Shown here piece by piece: positions 34,275 through 41,973 of a stretch of DNA of 64,000 bases. The stretch is from DASSFG01 sp035547915 (GTDB lineage: Bacteria; Planctomycetota; Planctomycetia; Pirellulales; JAICIG01), in NCBI GenBank assembly GCA_035547915.1, contig DASZTS010000121.1, forward strand, positions 1 through 64,000. Direction: 5' to 3'. The notes under the pieces were generated by a model. The model was not told where the DNA came from and did no database searches. It saw only the letters and a program-made list of their open reading frames with translations. Position numbers and translations under genes: made by a program. Position 1 is the stretch's first letter, and every line of letters starts with the position of its first letter.

Positions 34275-35132
34275 ATGACCGTCCGTGACCGTTCGTTGCC
34301 CGTCCCTGCCGCCATCTCGGTCTGCTGGATGGGACTCGCGGGGGTGGTTTTGTGCCTGTCGGGCTCTCGGTCGCCGTTGTACTCGGACGACCCGGCCTCA
34401 CCCTCAAAAAAGCCGTTGCTCGCCGCCGGTGCCGAAGACAAGAACCTGCTGCCGAACGGGGATTTCGAACAGGGCGACGCGTCGCCCTCGGGCTGGCAGA
34501 CGATCGACGGCCTGTCCAGCTTCTGGGTCGTCGACACGGACCCACGGCGTGGCAAGGTGATGAAGTTCGACACCGATGTTACGCAAGCGCAGGCGTACGG
34601 TTGGTGGTCCAAGATCGTAGCCGGTGGCGTTGCCAAGGACGCGCCGGCCAAAGAGCCCACGGTCGAACCGAAATACGATACGTTGGCCGGGCTCGACGGA
34701 GTTTGGTTCTACAGCGATTACGTACCGGTCGAACCGGGCAAGAAGTATTGGCTGACGATCGACGTGAAAGGCCCATCGATACTCGTCTGGCTCGTGGGCT
34801 ACCCCGACAAACCCGATACCACCTTCGGTGCCGACCAGGGGGCGCTACAGCAATATCTGGCCGAATCCAAGGAGCGTGCGGAAACCGGTCGTGAACCGAC
34901 CCAGCAACGCAACCGGCACGCCTTCATCCACAAATACATCTGGAAGGGGCAGATGCCGGCCGGCGGGGCCGACGAATGGCGCACCTACTCGCGCCGCGCG
35001 AAGCCCTTCGAGCCGACCAAGAACACGCCCAGCGTGCGCTACGTACGCGTGCTCGTCTATCCCTTTTGGCCGCCGGCCACCTACTACGTCGACAACGTGC
35101 GACTGACCGAATACGCCGACGACGCCAAGTAA
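34275..35132 (+). CDS. Secreted protein with carbohydrate-binding-like domain
   Basis: ATG 34275 has GAGG about 9 nt upstream. The 285 residues begin with a signal-like segment (AAISVCWMGLAGVVLCLSGS). The opening NLLPNGDFEQGDASPSGWQ is the typical start of CBM4/9/22-like jelly-roll modules, and closing strands (YVDNVRLTEY) fit too. The middle holds WFYSDYVPVEPGKKYWLTIDVKG, again typical. It has no catalytic domain, so it may bind polysaccharide at the cell surface. Its neighbours are not part of a clear operon. Confidence 0.65.
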   Translation: MTVRDRSLPVPAAISVCWMGLAGVVLCLSGSRSPLYSDDPASPSKKPLLAAGAEDKNLLPNGDFEQGDASPSGWQTIDGLSSFWVVDTDPRRGKVMKFDTDVTQAQAYGWWSKIVAGGVAKDAPAKEPTVEPKYDTLAGLDGVWFYSDYVPVEPGKKYWLTIDVKGPSILVWLVGYPDKPDTTFGADQGALQQYLAESKERAETGREPTQQRNRHAFIHKYIWKGQMPAGGADEWRTYSRRAKPFEPTKNTPSVRYVRVLVYPFWPPATYYVDNVRLTEYADDAK

Positions 35133-35194
35133 GCCACGGCGCCAACGGTCACGTCAAACCACGGTCAGCCGCTTCTCCGTCTCGACGCGTGCCA

Positions 35195-36466
35195 TCATCC
35201 GGCCGACTCCTTCAGCAGCGCCAAACGCAACAGGTTGAGTGCCTGTTTGCCGGCGCGCGGCACGAGGATCGCCGGATGGGCGGCAAACGGAGACGACCGC
35301 ACAATCACGCCGCCGCGCGACGCCAAGGCGAAGAAGTACGACGCCGGCTCGGCGGCTTGCGGCACGAAGGGCGGGAATTGGCCGATGGCCAGCCCGTAAT
35401 CGGCACCTGTTTTTTCGCGGCAGGCCGACGCCATGGCCGCGGCCACCTCGCCACTGATCGGCCCGTACTGCGCGGCCAGGCCCGCGACCGGCGGCAAGAG
35501 GGTCTCCAGGGCCCCAATATCACCCACGACCAAGCCAGCCCGAAACGCGGCGTGCCCGTCGGCGCCCACATGATCCACTTCGCCCAGCCATCGGGCGAGA
35601 AGACCCGCTGTGCCCCATTCGATGGTCGCCAGCGTCTGGCCGCGCTTGGTCAACAGCCGCACGACGGCATCTTGCAGTTCGTCGTCCTCGTAGCCGAAGA
35701 CGAGCGAGCCGAGGCACTCATGGATGACGGCCTCGGTCGGTTCGATCGCGCTCAGGCATTCGTCGGCCGCGCGGCCGCTGGCCGTGATCCGCAGCGTGAT
35801 CGTCGCTTCGCTCACCGTGATGCCCACCGAAGGCACGCGGCCGCGGCGGATCAGGTCGGGCAGCATCTGCTCCAGGTCGCTTTCGCCGACGCCGAAACAC
35901 TTGATCCGCCGGTGCCGCAAGATCTCTTTTCCGGCGCCCTGTTCGATCAGCCGCGGCGCGACGGTCGCCTCCCACATCTCTTTCATCTCGGCGGGCACAC
36001 CCGGCAGAGCGAACACACGCGAGGGCCGCCCTAGAGGAGGACCGACGACGACGTCGATACCCGGCGCCGTGCCGTGTGGATTGGGGATCACGCGGCTCCC
36101 CCGCGGGAACATCGCCTGCACCACGTTTCGCTCGGGCATTTCCCGTTTGCGGTGGGCGAAGAGGGCGCGAATGTGGTCGAGCGAGAGCTGATCGAGTTCC
36201 AGTTCGACGCCCAACAGCCCGGCCAGCGCCTCGCGGGTCAGGTCGTCGGCCGTGGGGCCGAGGCCGCCCGTCGCCACGACAATGTCGGCGCGACCGACGG
36301 CGTGACGAAAGGCGCTCACGTTCGCTTCCAGATCGTCGGCCACGGTGGTGTGGAAGCGCACCGGCACGCCCAACTCACCCAGCCGTTGGCTGATCCATTG
36401 ACTGTTGGTATCCAGCCGCTGGCCGCTGGTCAGCTCGTCGCCAATCGAGACGATTTCGGCATGCAT
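35195..36466 (-). CDS. cinA: CinA: competence/damage-inducible, NMN deamidase family protein
   Basis: CinA proteins combine an N-terminal MoCF-biosynthesis-like domain (ADP-ribose pyrophosphatase in some bacteria) with a C-terminal NMN deamidase domain for pyridine-nucleotide recycling. Here residues about 1-170 carry AEIVSIGDELTSGQRLDTNSQWIS and VVATGGLGPTADDLTREAL. Residues about 260-420 form the CinA C-terminal domain, with LATIEWGTAGLLARWLGEV in place of the usual ES-TGG-L. The Ser/Thr-rich catalytic segment therefore departs from the consensus (EWGTAG for ESCTGG), which may mean a weakened deamidase. The 423 residues are normal. Confidence 0.88.
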   Translation of the reverse strand: MHAEIVSIGDELTSGQRLDTNSQWISQRLGELGVPVRFHTTVADDLEANVSAFRHAVGRADIVVATGGLGPTADDLTREALAGLLGVELELDQLSLDHIRALFAHRKREMPERNVVQAMFPRGSRVIPNPHGTAPGIDVVVGPPLGRPSRVFALPGVPAEMKEMWEATVAPRLIEQGAGKEILRHRRIKCFGVGESDLEQMLPDLIRRGRVPSVGITVSEATITLRITASGRAADECLSAIEPTEAVIHECLGSLVFGYEDDELQDAVVRLLTKRGQTLATIEWGTAGLLARWLGEVDHVGADGHAAFRAGLVVGDIGALETLLPPVAGLAAQYGPISGEVAAAMASACREKTGADYGLAIGQFPPFVPQAAEPASYFFALASRGGVIVRSSPFAAHPAILVPRAGKQALNLLRLALLKESAG

Positions 36467-36485
36467 CGGCGTACGTCACCAGGCC

Positions 36486-37616
36486 CTAGGCCAGCATGGT
36501 GCGAAACTCGGCGAACAGATAGTCGCTGTCGTGCGGGCCGGCCGAGGCTTCGGGGTGGTATTGCACGCTGAAGGCGGGGTAGCCGCGGTGGCGGACGCCT
36601 TCGATCGTGTCGTCGTTGAGGTTGCGATGTGTCACTTCCAGGTCCGGCGGCAGCGACGACTCGTCGACCGCGAAACCGTGGTTCTGGCAGGTGATCTCGA
36701 CGGCGCCGGTGCGACCGTTCAGCACCGGCTGGTTGGCCCCGCGATGGCCGAACTTGAGTTTGAAAGTTTTGGCCCCGCAGGCGAGCGACAGGAGCTGGTG
36801 GCCGAGGCAGATGCCGAACACAGGGGCCTTGCCGAGCACTCCGCGAATCGTATCGATGGCGTAAGTGAGGGGTTCTGGATCGCCGGGACCGTTCGAGAGG
36901 AAGATGCCGTTCGGCCGATGGGCCAACACATCTTCGGCCGAGGCGGTGCCGGGCAGCACGGTCACGCGGCAGCCGAGCGAGCGTAAATGGCGAGCGATAT
37001 TCCACTTCATGCCGTAATCGAGGGCCACGACGTGCGGCAGGGCCGACTCGTCTTGCACGGGGCCGCTCTCCTCGCCGTGCAGTTTCGACCAGGGGCTGAG
37101 CGGTTCGTTCCACAATGTCGCCCGGTCGGGCACGACCTCGCGCACCAGGTCACGGCCGACCAGGCCGAGACAGGCCTGCGCCTTGGCGACCAGGCTGCGG
37201 TCGTCGAGATCGACCGACGACAAGACACCTTTCATGGCACCGCGCGTGCGCAGCCGCCGCACAAGGGCGCGCGTGTCGATGCCGGCCAGGCCGACGATGC
37301 CGGCCGCGGCCAGGTAGTCGTGCAGGCTGCCGACCGATCGGAAATTGCTTGCTTGGCGACTCAATTCACGCACCACGAAGCCCGCCAGATGTGGCCGGCG
37401 GCTCTCGACGTCTTCGCCGTTGACGCCGTAATTGCCGATCTGCGGATAGGTCATCGTCACGATCTGCCCGCGATAGCTGGGGTCGGTGACGATCTCCTGA
37501 TAGCCGGTCATCGAGGTGTTGAAACAGACCTCGCCGTCGACTTCGCCGAAGGCGCCGAAGGCGACGCCCGTATAGACCGTTCCATCTTCCAGCGCCAACT
37601 TGGCAGGTTGCGTCAT
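36486..37616 (-). CDS. carA: Carbamoyl-phosphate synthase small (glutaminase) subunit
   Basis: CarA hydrolyses glutamine and channels ammonia to CarB for pyrimidine and arginine synthesis. ATG 37616 gives 376 residues, the normal length. The N-terminal domain shows LEDGTVYTGVAFGAFGEVDGEVCFNT and MTGYQEIVTDPSYRGQIVTMTYPQIGNYG. The class I amidotransferase domain has the catalytic cysteine in FGICLGHQLL and the His/Glu pair in YHPEAS. carB is not in the window, so the subunits are unlinked. cinA begins 20 bp downstream on the same strand. Confidence 0.95.
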   Translation of the reverse strand: MTQPAKLALEDGTVYTGVAFGAFGEVDGEVCFNTSMTGYQEIVTDPSYRGQIVTMTYPQIGNYGVNGEDVESRRPHLAGFVVRELSRQASNFRSVGSLHDYLAAAGIVGLAGIDTRALVRRLRTRGAMKGVLSSVDLDDRSLVAKAQACLGLVGRDLVREVVPDRATLWNEPLSPWSKLHGEESGPVQDESALPHVVALDYGMKWNIARHLRSLGCRVTVLPGTASAEDVLAHRPNGIFLSNGPGDPEPLTYAIDTIRGVLGKAPVFGICLGHQLLSLACGAKTFKLKFGHRGANQPVLNGRTGAVEITCQNHGFAVDESSLPPDLEVTHRNLNDDTIEGVRHRGYPAFSVQYHPEASAGPHDSDYLFAEFRTMLA

Positions 37617-37782
37617 GTCGTGGATCTCGTGTGCTGTGATGCTTTGCCGCCGCGCGGCTGGCCGGTTTTGCGGGCGCCCGTTGCGGCACCTCAAGTAACA
37701 GACGGGGCTGCCCGATACCTGTTTACGGCTGTGGGTCTCTGGGCGGGCAAGCCGATGGCTTGCCAGTCCGGACAGCCTCTGA

Positions 37783-37821
37783 GAGGGCCCTTGGACCGGC
37801 GAACAAGGGCCCTCAATTTTT
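37783..37821 (+). terminator. Perfect 10-bp hairpin with T-run upstream of carA
   Basis: GAGGGCCCTT (37783-37792) and AAGGGCCCTC (37805-37814) are perfect partners around a 12-nt loop, followed by AATTTTT. On the plus strand this is a textbook intrinsic terminator, yet no plus-strand gene precedes it. On the minus strand it lies about 170-200 nt before carA, in its probable leader, where it could form a regulatory stem. Confidence 0.6.
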
Positions 37822-37875
37822 GCGCTGGCGCCAAAGTATATCCCCCGGCCCCCGGCCGGAAAAGGATGCACCTCT

Positions 37876-37980
37876 TTAAGAGCAACCGACAAAACCGGAT
37901 CGAGCTTCGAAAAATCGGCGTTTCACAGCCGATTTTTGACCCACGGCGCTCCGGCTTCCAGCTTTGTCAGCCGCTCTAAG
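37876..37980 (-). repeat. Dispersed palindromic repeat, family A, copy 4 (reverse)
   Basis: This is a full-length unit. On the plus strand it runs from TAAGAGCAACCGACAAAACC to GTCAGCCGCTCTAAG, with a perfect core hairpin AAAAATCGGC/GCCGATTTTT around GTTTCACA. Unlike the other complete copies it is upstream of the nearest gene (carA) and does not touch a stop codon. Confidence 0.9.
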
Positions 37981-38275
37981 GCTCCTTACGGAGTCGTCAC
38001 CCGCTTGCCAGCCGACCCTTCCGTCCGTTGCCAATCATGCGACGGAACTGCCCGGACGAACCGCTTCGAGGAATCGGGCGGCGACGTATTTCATAGTCGC
38101 CGTCGCTCGTAGACTGCCCCTGGCCGGGTACGAGGTAGGCCGCTGTTATGCGCCGTAAGGCCCCCTGGTAAGGGTCATGCCGGCGCGGTCGCAAAACAGG
38201 TGCTCGAACGTCACGCGAGCGATAGGAACATGCCTCTGGCTTGGCGTGCCCCGTTTTTTCGGCCAGACTGCTCGT

Positions 38276-38458
38276 ATGGGTCGACGGTTTCGGTTTGACT
38301 TGGGCTGCCTGTTTTGGTTGATGGCGACGATCGGCCTGCTGCTCGGCATACTTCGCTCCACGCAGACGCAAATGACGGCCGGGACGCCGATTGCCGCAGC
38401 GTGTCTCGGGGGCCTGATCGTCTGGGGCGCCATACTTCTTTCGCGTAACGAGAGATAG
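38276..38458 (+). CDS. Small membrane protein with planctomycete leader motif
   Basis: This encodes 60 residues starting MGRRFRFDLGCLFWLMATIGLL, a clear variant of the RRFQFSLR-LL leader. Two hydrophobic segments (about 10-25 and 36-54) are linked by a short polar loop and end in SRNER. It is a probable inner-membrane microprotein of unknown function. No SD is clear. Confidence 0.5.
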   Translation: MGRRFRFDLGCLFWLMATIGLLLGILRSTQTQMTAGTPIAAACLGGLIVWGAILLSRNER

Positions 38459-39248
38459 CCCGTGTAGCCACTGTTCCTCACCCTCTGAACGCCGGGAACG
38501 GGGGCTTATGCGCTCCGCGCGTTGCCCGCCGCTTCCGGATATCGCTGGCAGCGGCAGGTCGCGCGAGGATCGAAGAGTGCCGCGCGGAATTAGAGCGGCC
38601 GACCGATTGCGGGGTGGCGACAGCCGGCACTCAGTTGGAAGAGACGTTGCAAAAGCTCAACGTCGCCCCTTGATCGTTGCCCACCCCGGAGGGAGAAGAA
38701 CTCGCGCGGCGCTTCAATGGGTATCGCGTGCTTCCTGGTCTTTGGAGCACAGTTTCTATCCAGCGCGGACAGGAGATGGCCTCGGACGAGGGCATGTGGA
38801 GCATAGCGGAAAATGATCTTTTTCTCCCTTAATCGGTACAAATCCCGACGTTCCATCGCAGAAAATGGCGGCCGTTGATACTCGGCTCGGGACTTGCTTA
38901 GGTGGGCAATTCGCGCCACCGTCGATAGGGGGCTCGGGAGGGACGCCCTCATCCAGCATAAGTCGCCATGACTTGGCTGCGACGATGCGATCGGCCGCGC
39001 GATCATAACGCCCAAACCTTGCGGCGATGTAATGAAGAGAGGTGGCGCGGAATCATGCATAGTTTGCTACCAAGAGCGGCCGCAAATATGGCGTTGGCGG
39101 TCGGTCTACGGGCCCGCGGAAGCAATGTCCCGCGGTGACGCTTGCCGGCCCAAGAATAAAGATGTCCGTGGCCGTCTTTCCTTACCCCGGTCGACGCCTA
39201 AGATTGTCCGTTCACGAATCCACGCCGTAACCCGAGTCCAACAACACT
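38459..39248. other. Long intergenic region, no supported gene
   Basis: About 790 bp. The longest frames (38508-38816 plus, 38590-39060 minus) have no ribosome-binding site, no hydrophobic or domain pattern, and unlikely composition. It contains the nested inverted repeat at 38610-38688. At 38589 the words TTAGAGCGGCCGACC resemble a decayed end of repeat family A. Confidence 0.5.
38610..38688. repeat. Nested inverted repeats (possible structured RNA)
   Basis: The outer arms CGGGGTGG (38610-38617) and CCACCCCG (38681-38688) are perfect complements. Inside them GACGTTG (38643-38649) and CAACGTC (38658-38664) form a second perfect stem with an 8-nt loop. The arrangement would fold into a two-stage hairpin of about 79 nt. 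No known RNA family is recognised. Confidence 0.4.
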
Positions 39249-40355
39249 GTGAAAACCTTCCCGATCCCGACCGTCCTGCTGGTGCTGGTTTCCCTTTCGT
39301 TGCCTGCTTGCAGCAAGGAGGAGCACCACGAGGAGGTGCATAAGATCGTGCCCACCTACCCGCAGTCGCAGGCGGTCACGCTCACTCAGCAGTACGTCTG
39401 CCAGATCCACTCGCAGCGCCACATCAAGGTGCGCGCCTTGGAGATGGGATACCTCGAAGCGATCACGGTCAAGGAGGGTCAGGCGGTGAAGGAGGGCGAC
39501 CTGCTGTTCAAGGTCATCCCCATCCTCTACCAGAAGAATGCGGAAGTGCGGAAGGCCGAGGCCAGCCTCGCGCAGTTGGAGTACAAGTACAGCCAACAAC
39601 TCTTGCGCGACGATGTGGTCTCTAAGAACGAAGTGTTGCTGCTCGAAGCCAAGATGAAGCGTGCCGAAGCCAACGCAGATTTGGCGACGGCCGAGTTGAA
39701 CTTTGCCACCGTCAAAGCATCGTTCGACGGCATCATCGACCGCCTGTACCAGCAGCAGGGCAGCCTGGTGCAAAAGGGCGAGGTGCTCACGACCATGTCC
39801 GACAACAGCGTGATGTGGGTCTATTTCAACGTGCCCGAGGCCCGTTACCTCGAATACGTGTCGAATCTGAAGCAGAACGAGGAGTTGCAAATCGAACTCG
39901 TGCTCGCGAACGGCAACAAGTTCGACCAGCTCGGCAAGATGGCGTGGGATGGCAATTCATGGAAAACGGGTGCGATCGAAGCCGACTTCAACAACCAGAC
40001 GGGCAACATCTCCTTCCGCGCGGACTTTCCGAACCCCGGCCGTCTGCTGCGTCACGGACAGACCGGCACCGTGTTGATCAGCAAGGTGCAAAAAGACGCC
40101 GTCGTCATCCCCCAGAAGGCGACCTTCGAGGTGCTCGCCAAGCGGTACGTCTACGTCGTCGACGACGACAACGTGGCGCATCAGCGCGAGATCGCCGTCG
40201 AACATGACCTGGACGACATCTTTGTCATCAAGAGCGGAGTCGACGTGAACGAGAAGATCGTTCTCGAAGGGATCCGACAGATCCGCGACGGCGACAAGGT
40301 CGAAATCGAGGATCACCCGTCGGGGCAGCTCGCGGCCAACCTGTCGCGCGGGTAG
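39249..40355 (+). CDS. Lipoprotein RND-type periplasmic adaptor (AcrA/MexA-like)
   Basis: GTG 39249 gives 368 residues. The N-terminus is a lipoprotein signal (VLLVLVSLSLPAC, Cys at about 20). The order of parts is that of tripartite efflux adaptors: barrel-sandwich half (IKVRALEMGYLEAITVKEGQAVKEGDLLFKV), a coiled-coil hairpin at about 95-150 (RKAEASLAQLEYKY, KMKRAEANADLATAEL), the second half (ASFDGIIDRLYQQQGSLVQKGEVLTTM), a beta-barrel (VYFNVPEARYL), and a membrane-proximal domain (AVVIPQKATFEVLAKRYVYVV). No inner-membrane pump or TolC-like gene lies adjacent, so it is an orphan like the adaptor at 4147. Confidence 0.87.
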   Translation: MKTFPIPTVLLVLVSLSLPACSKEEHHEEVHKIVPTYPQSQAVTLTQQYVCQIHSQRHIKVRALEMGYLEAITVKEGQAVKEGDLLFKVIPILYQKNAEVRKAEASLAQLEYKYSQQLLRDDVVSKNEVLLLEAKMKRAEANADLATAELNFATVKASFDGIIDRLYQQQGSLVQKGEVLTTMSDNSVMWVYFNVPEARYLEYVSNLKQNEELQIELVLANGNKFDQLGKMAWDGNSWKTGAIEADFNNQTGNISFRADFPNPGRLLRHGQTGTVLISKVQKDAVVIPQKATFEVLAKRYVYVVDDDNVAHQREIAVEHDLDDIFVIKSGVDVNEKIVLEGIRQIRDGDKVEIEDHPSGQLAANLSRG

Positions 40356-40599
40356 CACGCTATCGCGTCGGGCGTGGTTGTTTCGACGGCGGCGTGAACC
40401 GCGCCGGGTCGATCCGCGAGAGGCGCCGCGCTCCGGCGGACGTCGCATCCTTGAGCGCCTCGATCATGGCCTGTCCGGCTTCTGACGATCGCCGCGAGTA
40501 TATTGTCGCGCGTGGCTTTCTTGGCGCGACGGCGGCCGATCCTTCTACTGAAGCGGACATAGCGAAATACCCGATGCGCTTTTGCTGATAGGATGCCGC

Positions 40600-40827
40600 A
40601 TGCCACGCCCCCGATTCACCCTCCGAGCATTGCTGATGGCCACGCTGGTCGTCGCGGCCTACTTCTCCGGCGTCGCCACCGAGCGTCATCGGCCAGGAAA
40701 AGCACGTCCTCTCGCGGCGCCATCGCCATCGGGCGCGCTCAAGCCGGGCCAGGTTCTTTCGATATCGGACCTGCGGAAACGTGAGCGAGCGCTTCGCGCG
40801 AAGTCACTCGCCTCCGGTTCACGCTGA
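40600..40827 (+). CDS. Single-pass membrane microprotein (leader-motif family)
   Basis: ATG 40600 gives 75 residues: MPRPRFTLRALLMATLVVAAYF, a relaxed version of the planctomycete leader fused to one membrane helix, then SGVATERHRPGK and a polar tail. The layout (R-F-x-LR helix, then x-G-x-x-x-ER) is shared with the gene at 47189. The 3' end of the gene (from 40815) overlaps a decayed second copy of its own start, so the present C-terminus may be secondary. Function unknown. Confidence 0.5.
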   Translation: MPRPRFTLRALLMATLVVAAYFSGVATERHRPGKARPLAAPSPSGALKPGQVLSISDLRKRERALRAKSLASGSR

Positions 40828-40900
40828 CGACGATCCTCGTGGTCGACGTTGATGGTAGAGCGTCATCGCCCACCGAAAGGGAACGCGACGTGTTGGCGCT
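40815..40900 (+). pseudogene. Decayed tandem copy of the 40600 microprotein gene
   Basis: One frame reads T-R-L-R-F-T-L-T-T-I-L-V-V from about 40806, matching RPRFTLRALL...LVV of the gene just upstream. After a frame change, VERHRPPKGN from about 40855 matches TERHRPGK. The start codon is lost and part of the helix is missing, so it is a relic of a tandem duplication. Short length makes the call tentative. Confidence 0.4.
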
Positions 40901-40959
40901 TCGCCACCCCTTCAAAAGACTTCGTGGGCGCCGCCCGGCCGTGGCCGAGCAGCTCAGCC

Positions 40960-41673
40960 TCAATCAAACAATGTGCGCTCGCGGCCAACCGGCGGAGAGA
41001 CCTTTTCGTCGGTCTGGGGGCGAATGCAGTCCGGCTCGTTGTAGGCGGACCGGTTCACACGCGTGCTGACCGGATAGCCCACCATCTGGTCGGATGCGTA
41101 GGGCTGCAAGAGCGATTGCAGTAGCTCGATCTCTTGCGTGCGGGGCGATAGCCAGAGGTCGTAGGCATCGTGCGGCAGGATGACCGGCATGCGGTCGTGC
41201 AACGGTGCGACGAGTTCGTTGGGTTCGGTGGTGATGATGGTGCACGATTCGACCGTCTGCCCGCCCTTCGACCACCGTTCCCACAGACCGGCGAAGCCGA
41301 AGGGTCGGTCGTCGCGCAGGCGAAAATAATAGGGTTGTTTTTGGCGGCCGCCGCGCTGCCACTCATAGAAACCATCGGCCACCACCAGGCAGCGGCGCGA
41401 GGCGAAGGCCTGCCGGAAGGCGGGCTTGGTGGCCACCGAATCGGCGCGGGCATTGATCATGCGATTGCCGACCGCCAGGTCGTCGGCCCACTGCGGCACC
41501 AGTCCCCAGCGCAGGGAACAGAGCGCGCGTCGATCGTCCTCGACAACGCGCACCGCCGACACCTGCTGCGTCGGCGCGATATTGAAGAGCAAGAGGGCCG
41601 TTTCGGGGACGTCGACGTCGAATTCCGCGGCAACGGCGGGCATCGAGCTGCGGAGAGTGAAGCGGCCGCACAT
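40960..41673 (-). CDS. SOS response-associated peptidase (SRAP, YedK/HMCES family)
   Basis: SRAP proteins form a thiazolidine crosslink between the amino-terminal cysteine and abasic sites in single-stranded DNA, protecting the genome. ATG 41673 starts MCGRFTL, so Cys2 becomes the reactive N-terminus after Met removal; the longer frame to 41715 would hide it and is rejected. The 237 residues keep the other key residues: the Asn of INARADSV, the Glu of GFYEW and the His of LHDRMPVIL. WGLVPQWA is also typical. A small DUF2905 gene lies upstream on the same strand. Confidence 0.93.
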   Translation of the reverse strand: MCGRFTLRSSMPAVAAEFDVDVPETALLLFNIAPTQQVSAVRVVEDDRRALCSLRWGLVPQWADDLAVGNRMINARADSVATKPAFRQAFASRRCLVVADGFYEWQRGGRQKQPYYFRLRDDRPFGFAGLWERWSKGGQTVESCTIITTEPNELVAPLHDRMPVILPHDAYDLWLSPRTQEIELLQSLLQPYASDQMVGYPVSTRVNRSAYNEPDCIRPQTDEKVSPPVGRERTLFD

Positions 41674-41715
41674 AGGGCAGGGGAGGGAATGGGGTGGGAA
41701 GACGCCGACCGACAA

Positions 41716-41937
41716 CTACCGGGTGAAGTAACGCCAGAGCCAGCCCGCGAGGGTCAGAGCGACACTGATCAGGATACACGTGGCAACGGGGAAGTAGAAA
41801 CCGAAATGCTCGCGGTCGACGACGACGTCGCCGGGCAGGCGGCCGAGCGGCAGGTATCTGCCGACGACCTGCCAAACGACACCCAGCACCACGAGCAACA
41901 ATCCGGTCGCAATCAACCCGCGAGCAATCGGACTCAT
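41716..41937 (-). CDS. DUF2905 small membrane protein
   Basis: The 73 residues match DUF2905: an N-terminal helix (GLIATGLLLVVLGVVWQVVGR), the conserved loop LPLGRLPGDVVVDREHFGFYFPVAT, and a second helix (CILISVALTLAGWLWRYF). It is a small two-helix inner-membrane protein, function unknown, widespread in bacteria and about this length. It ends 42 bp before the SRAP gene on the same strand. Confidence 0.9.
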   Translation of the reverse strand: MSPIARGLIATGLLLVVLGVVWQVVGRYLPLGRLPGDVVVDREHFGFYFPVATCILISVALTLAGWLWRYFTR

Positions 41938-41973
41938 GAAAGTGAGGCGGACGCCTTTCGCCCTTCGCGTCGA

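Larger units (their letters stand above)
37617..38275. other. carA upstream region with hairpin and repeat, otherwise non-coding
   Basis: About 660 bp without a supported gene. It holds the hairpin at 37783-37821 and a complete family A repeat at 37876-37980, both listed separately. Frames continuing from carA upstream (to 37892) run through the hairpin and lack homology. Confidence 0.5.

Noticed and set aside
38589..38605. Possible further family A repeat end (TTAGAGCGGCCGACC)
   Set aside because: Only about 15 bp match and no other part of the repeat is present, so it is not counted as a copy.
38590..39060. Minus-strand ORF of 156 codons
   Set aside because: No ribosome-binding site, no domain, and composition unlike real genes here. 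The region looks non-coding.
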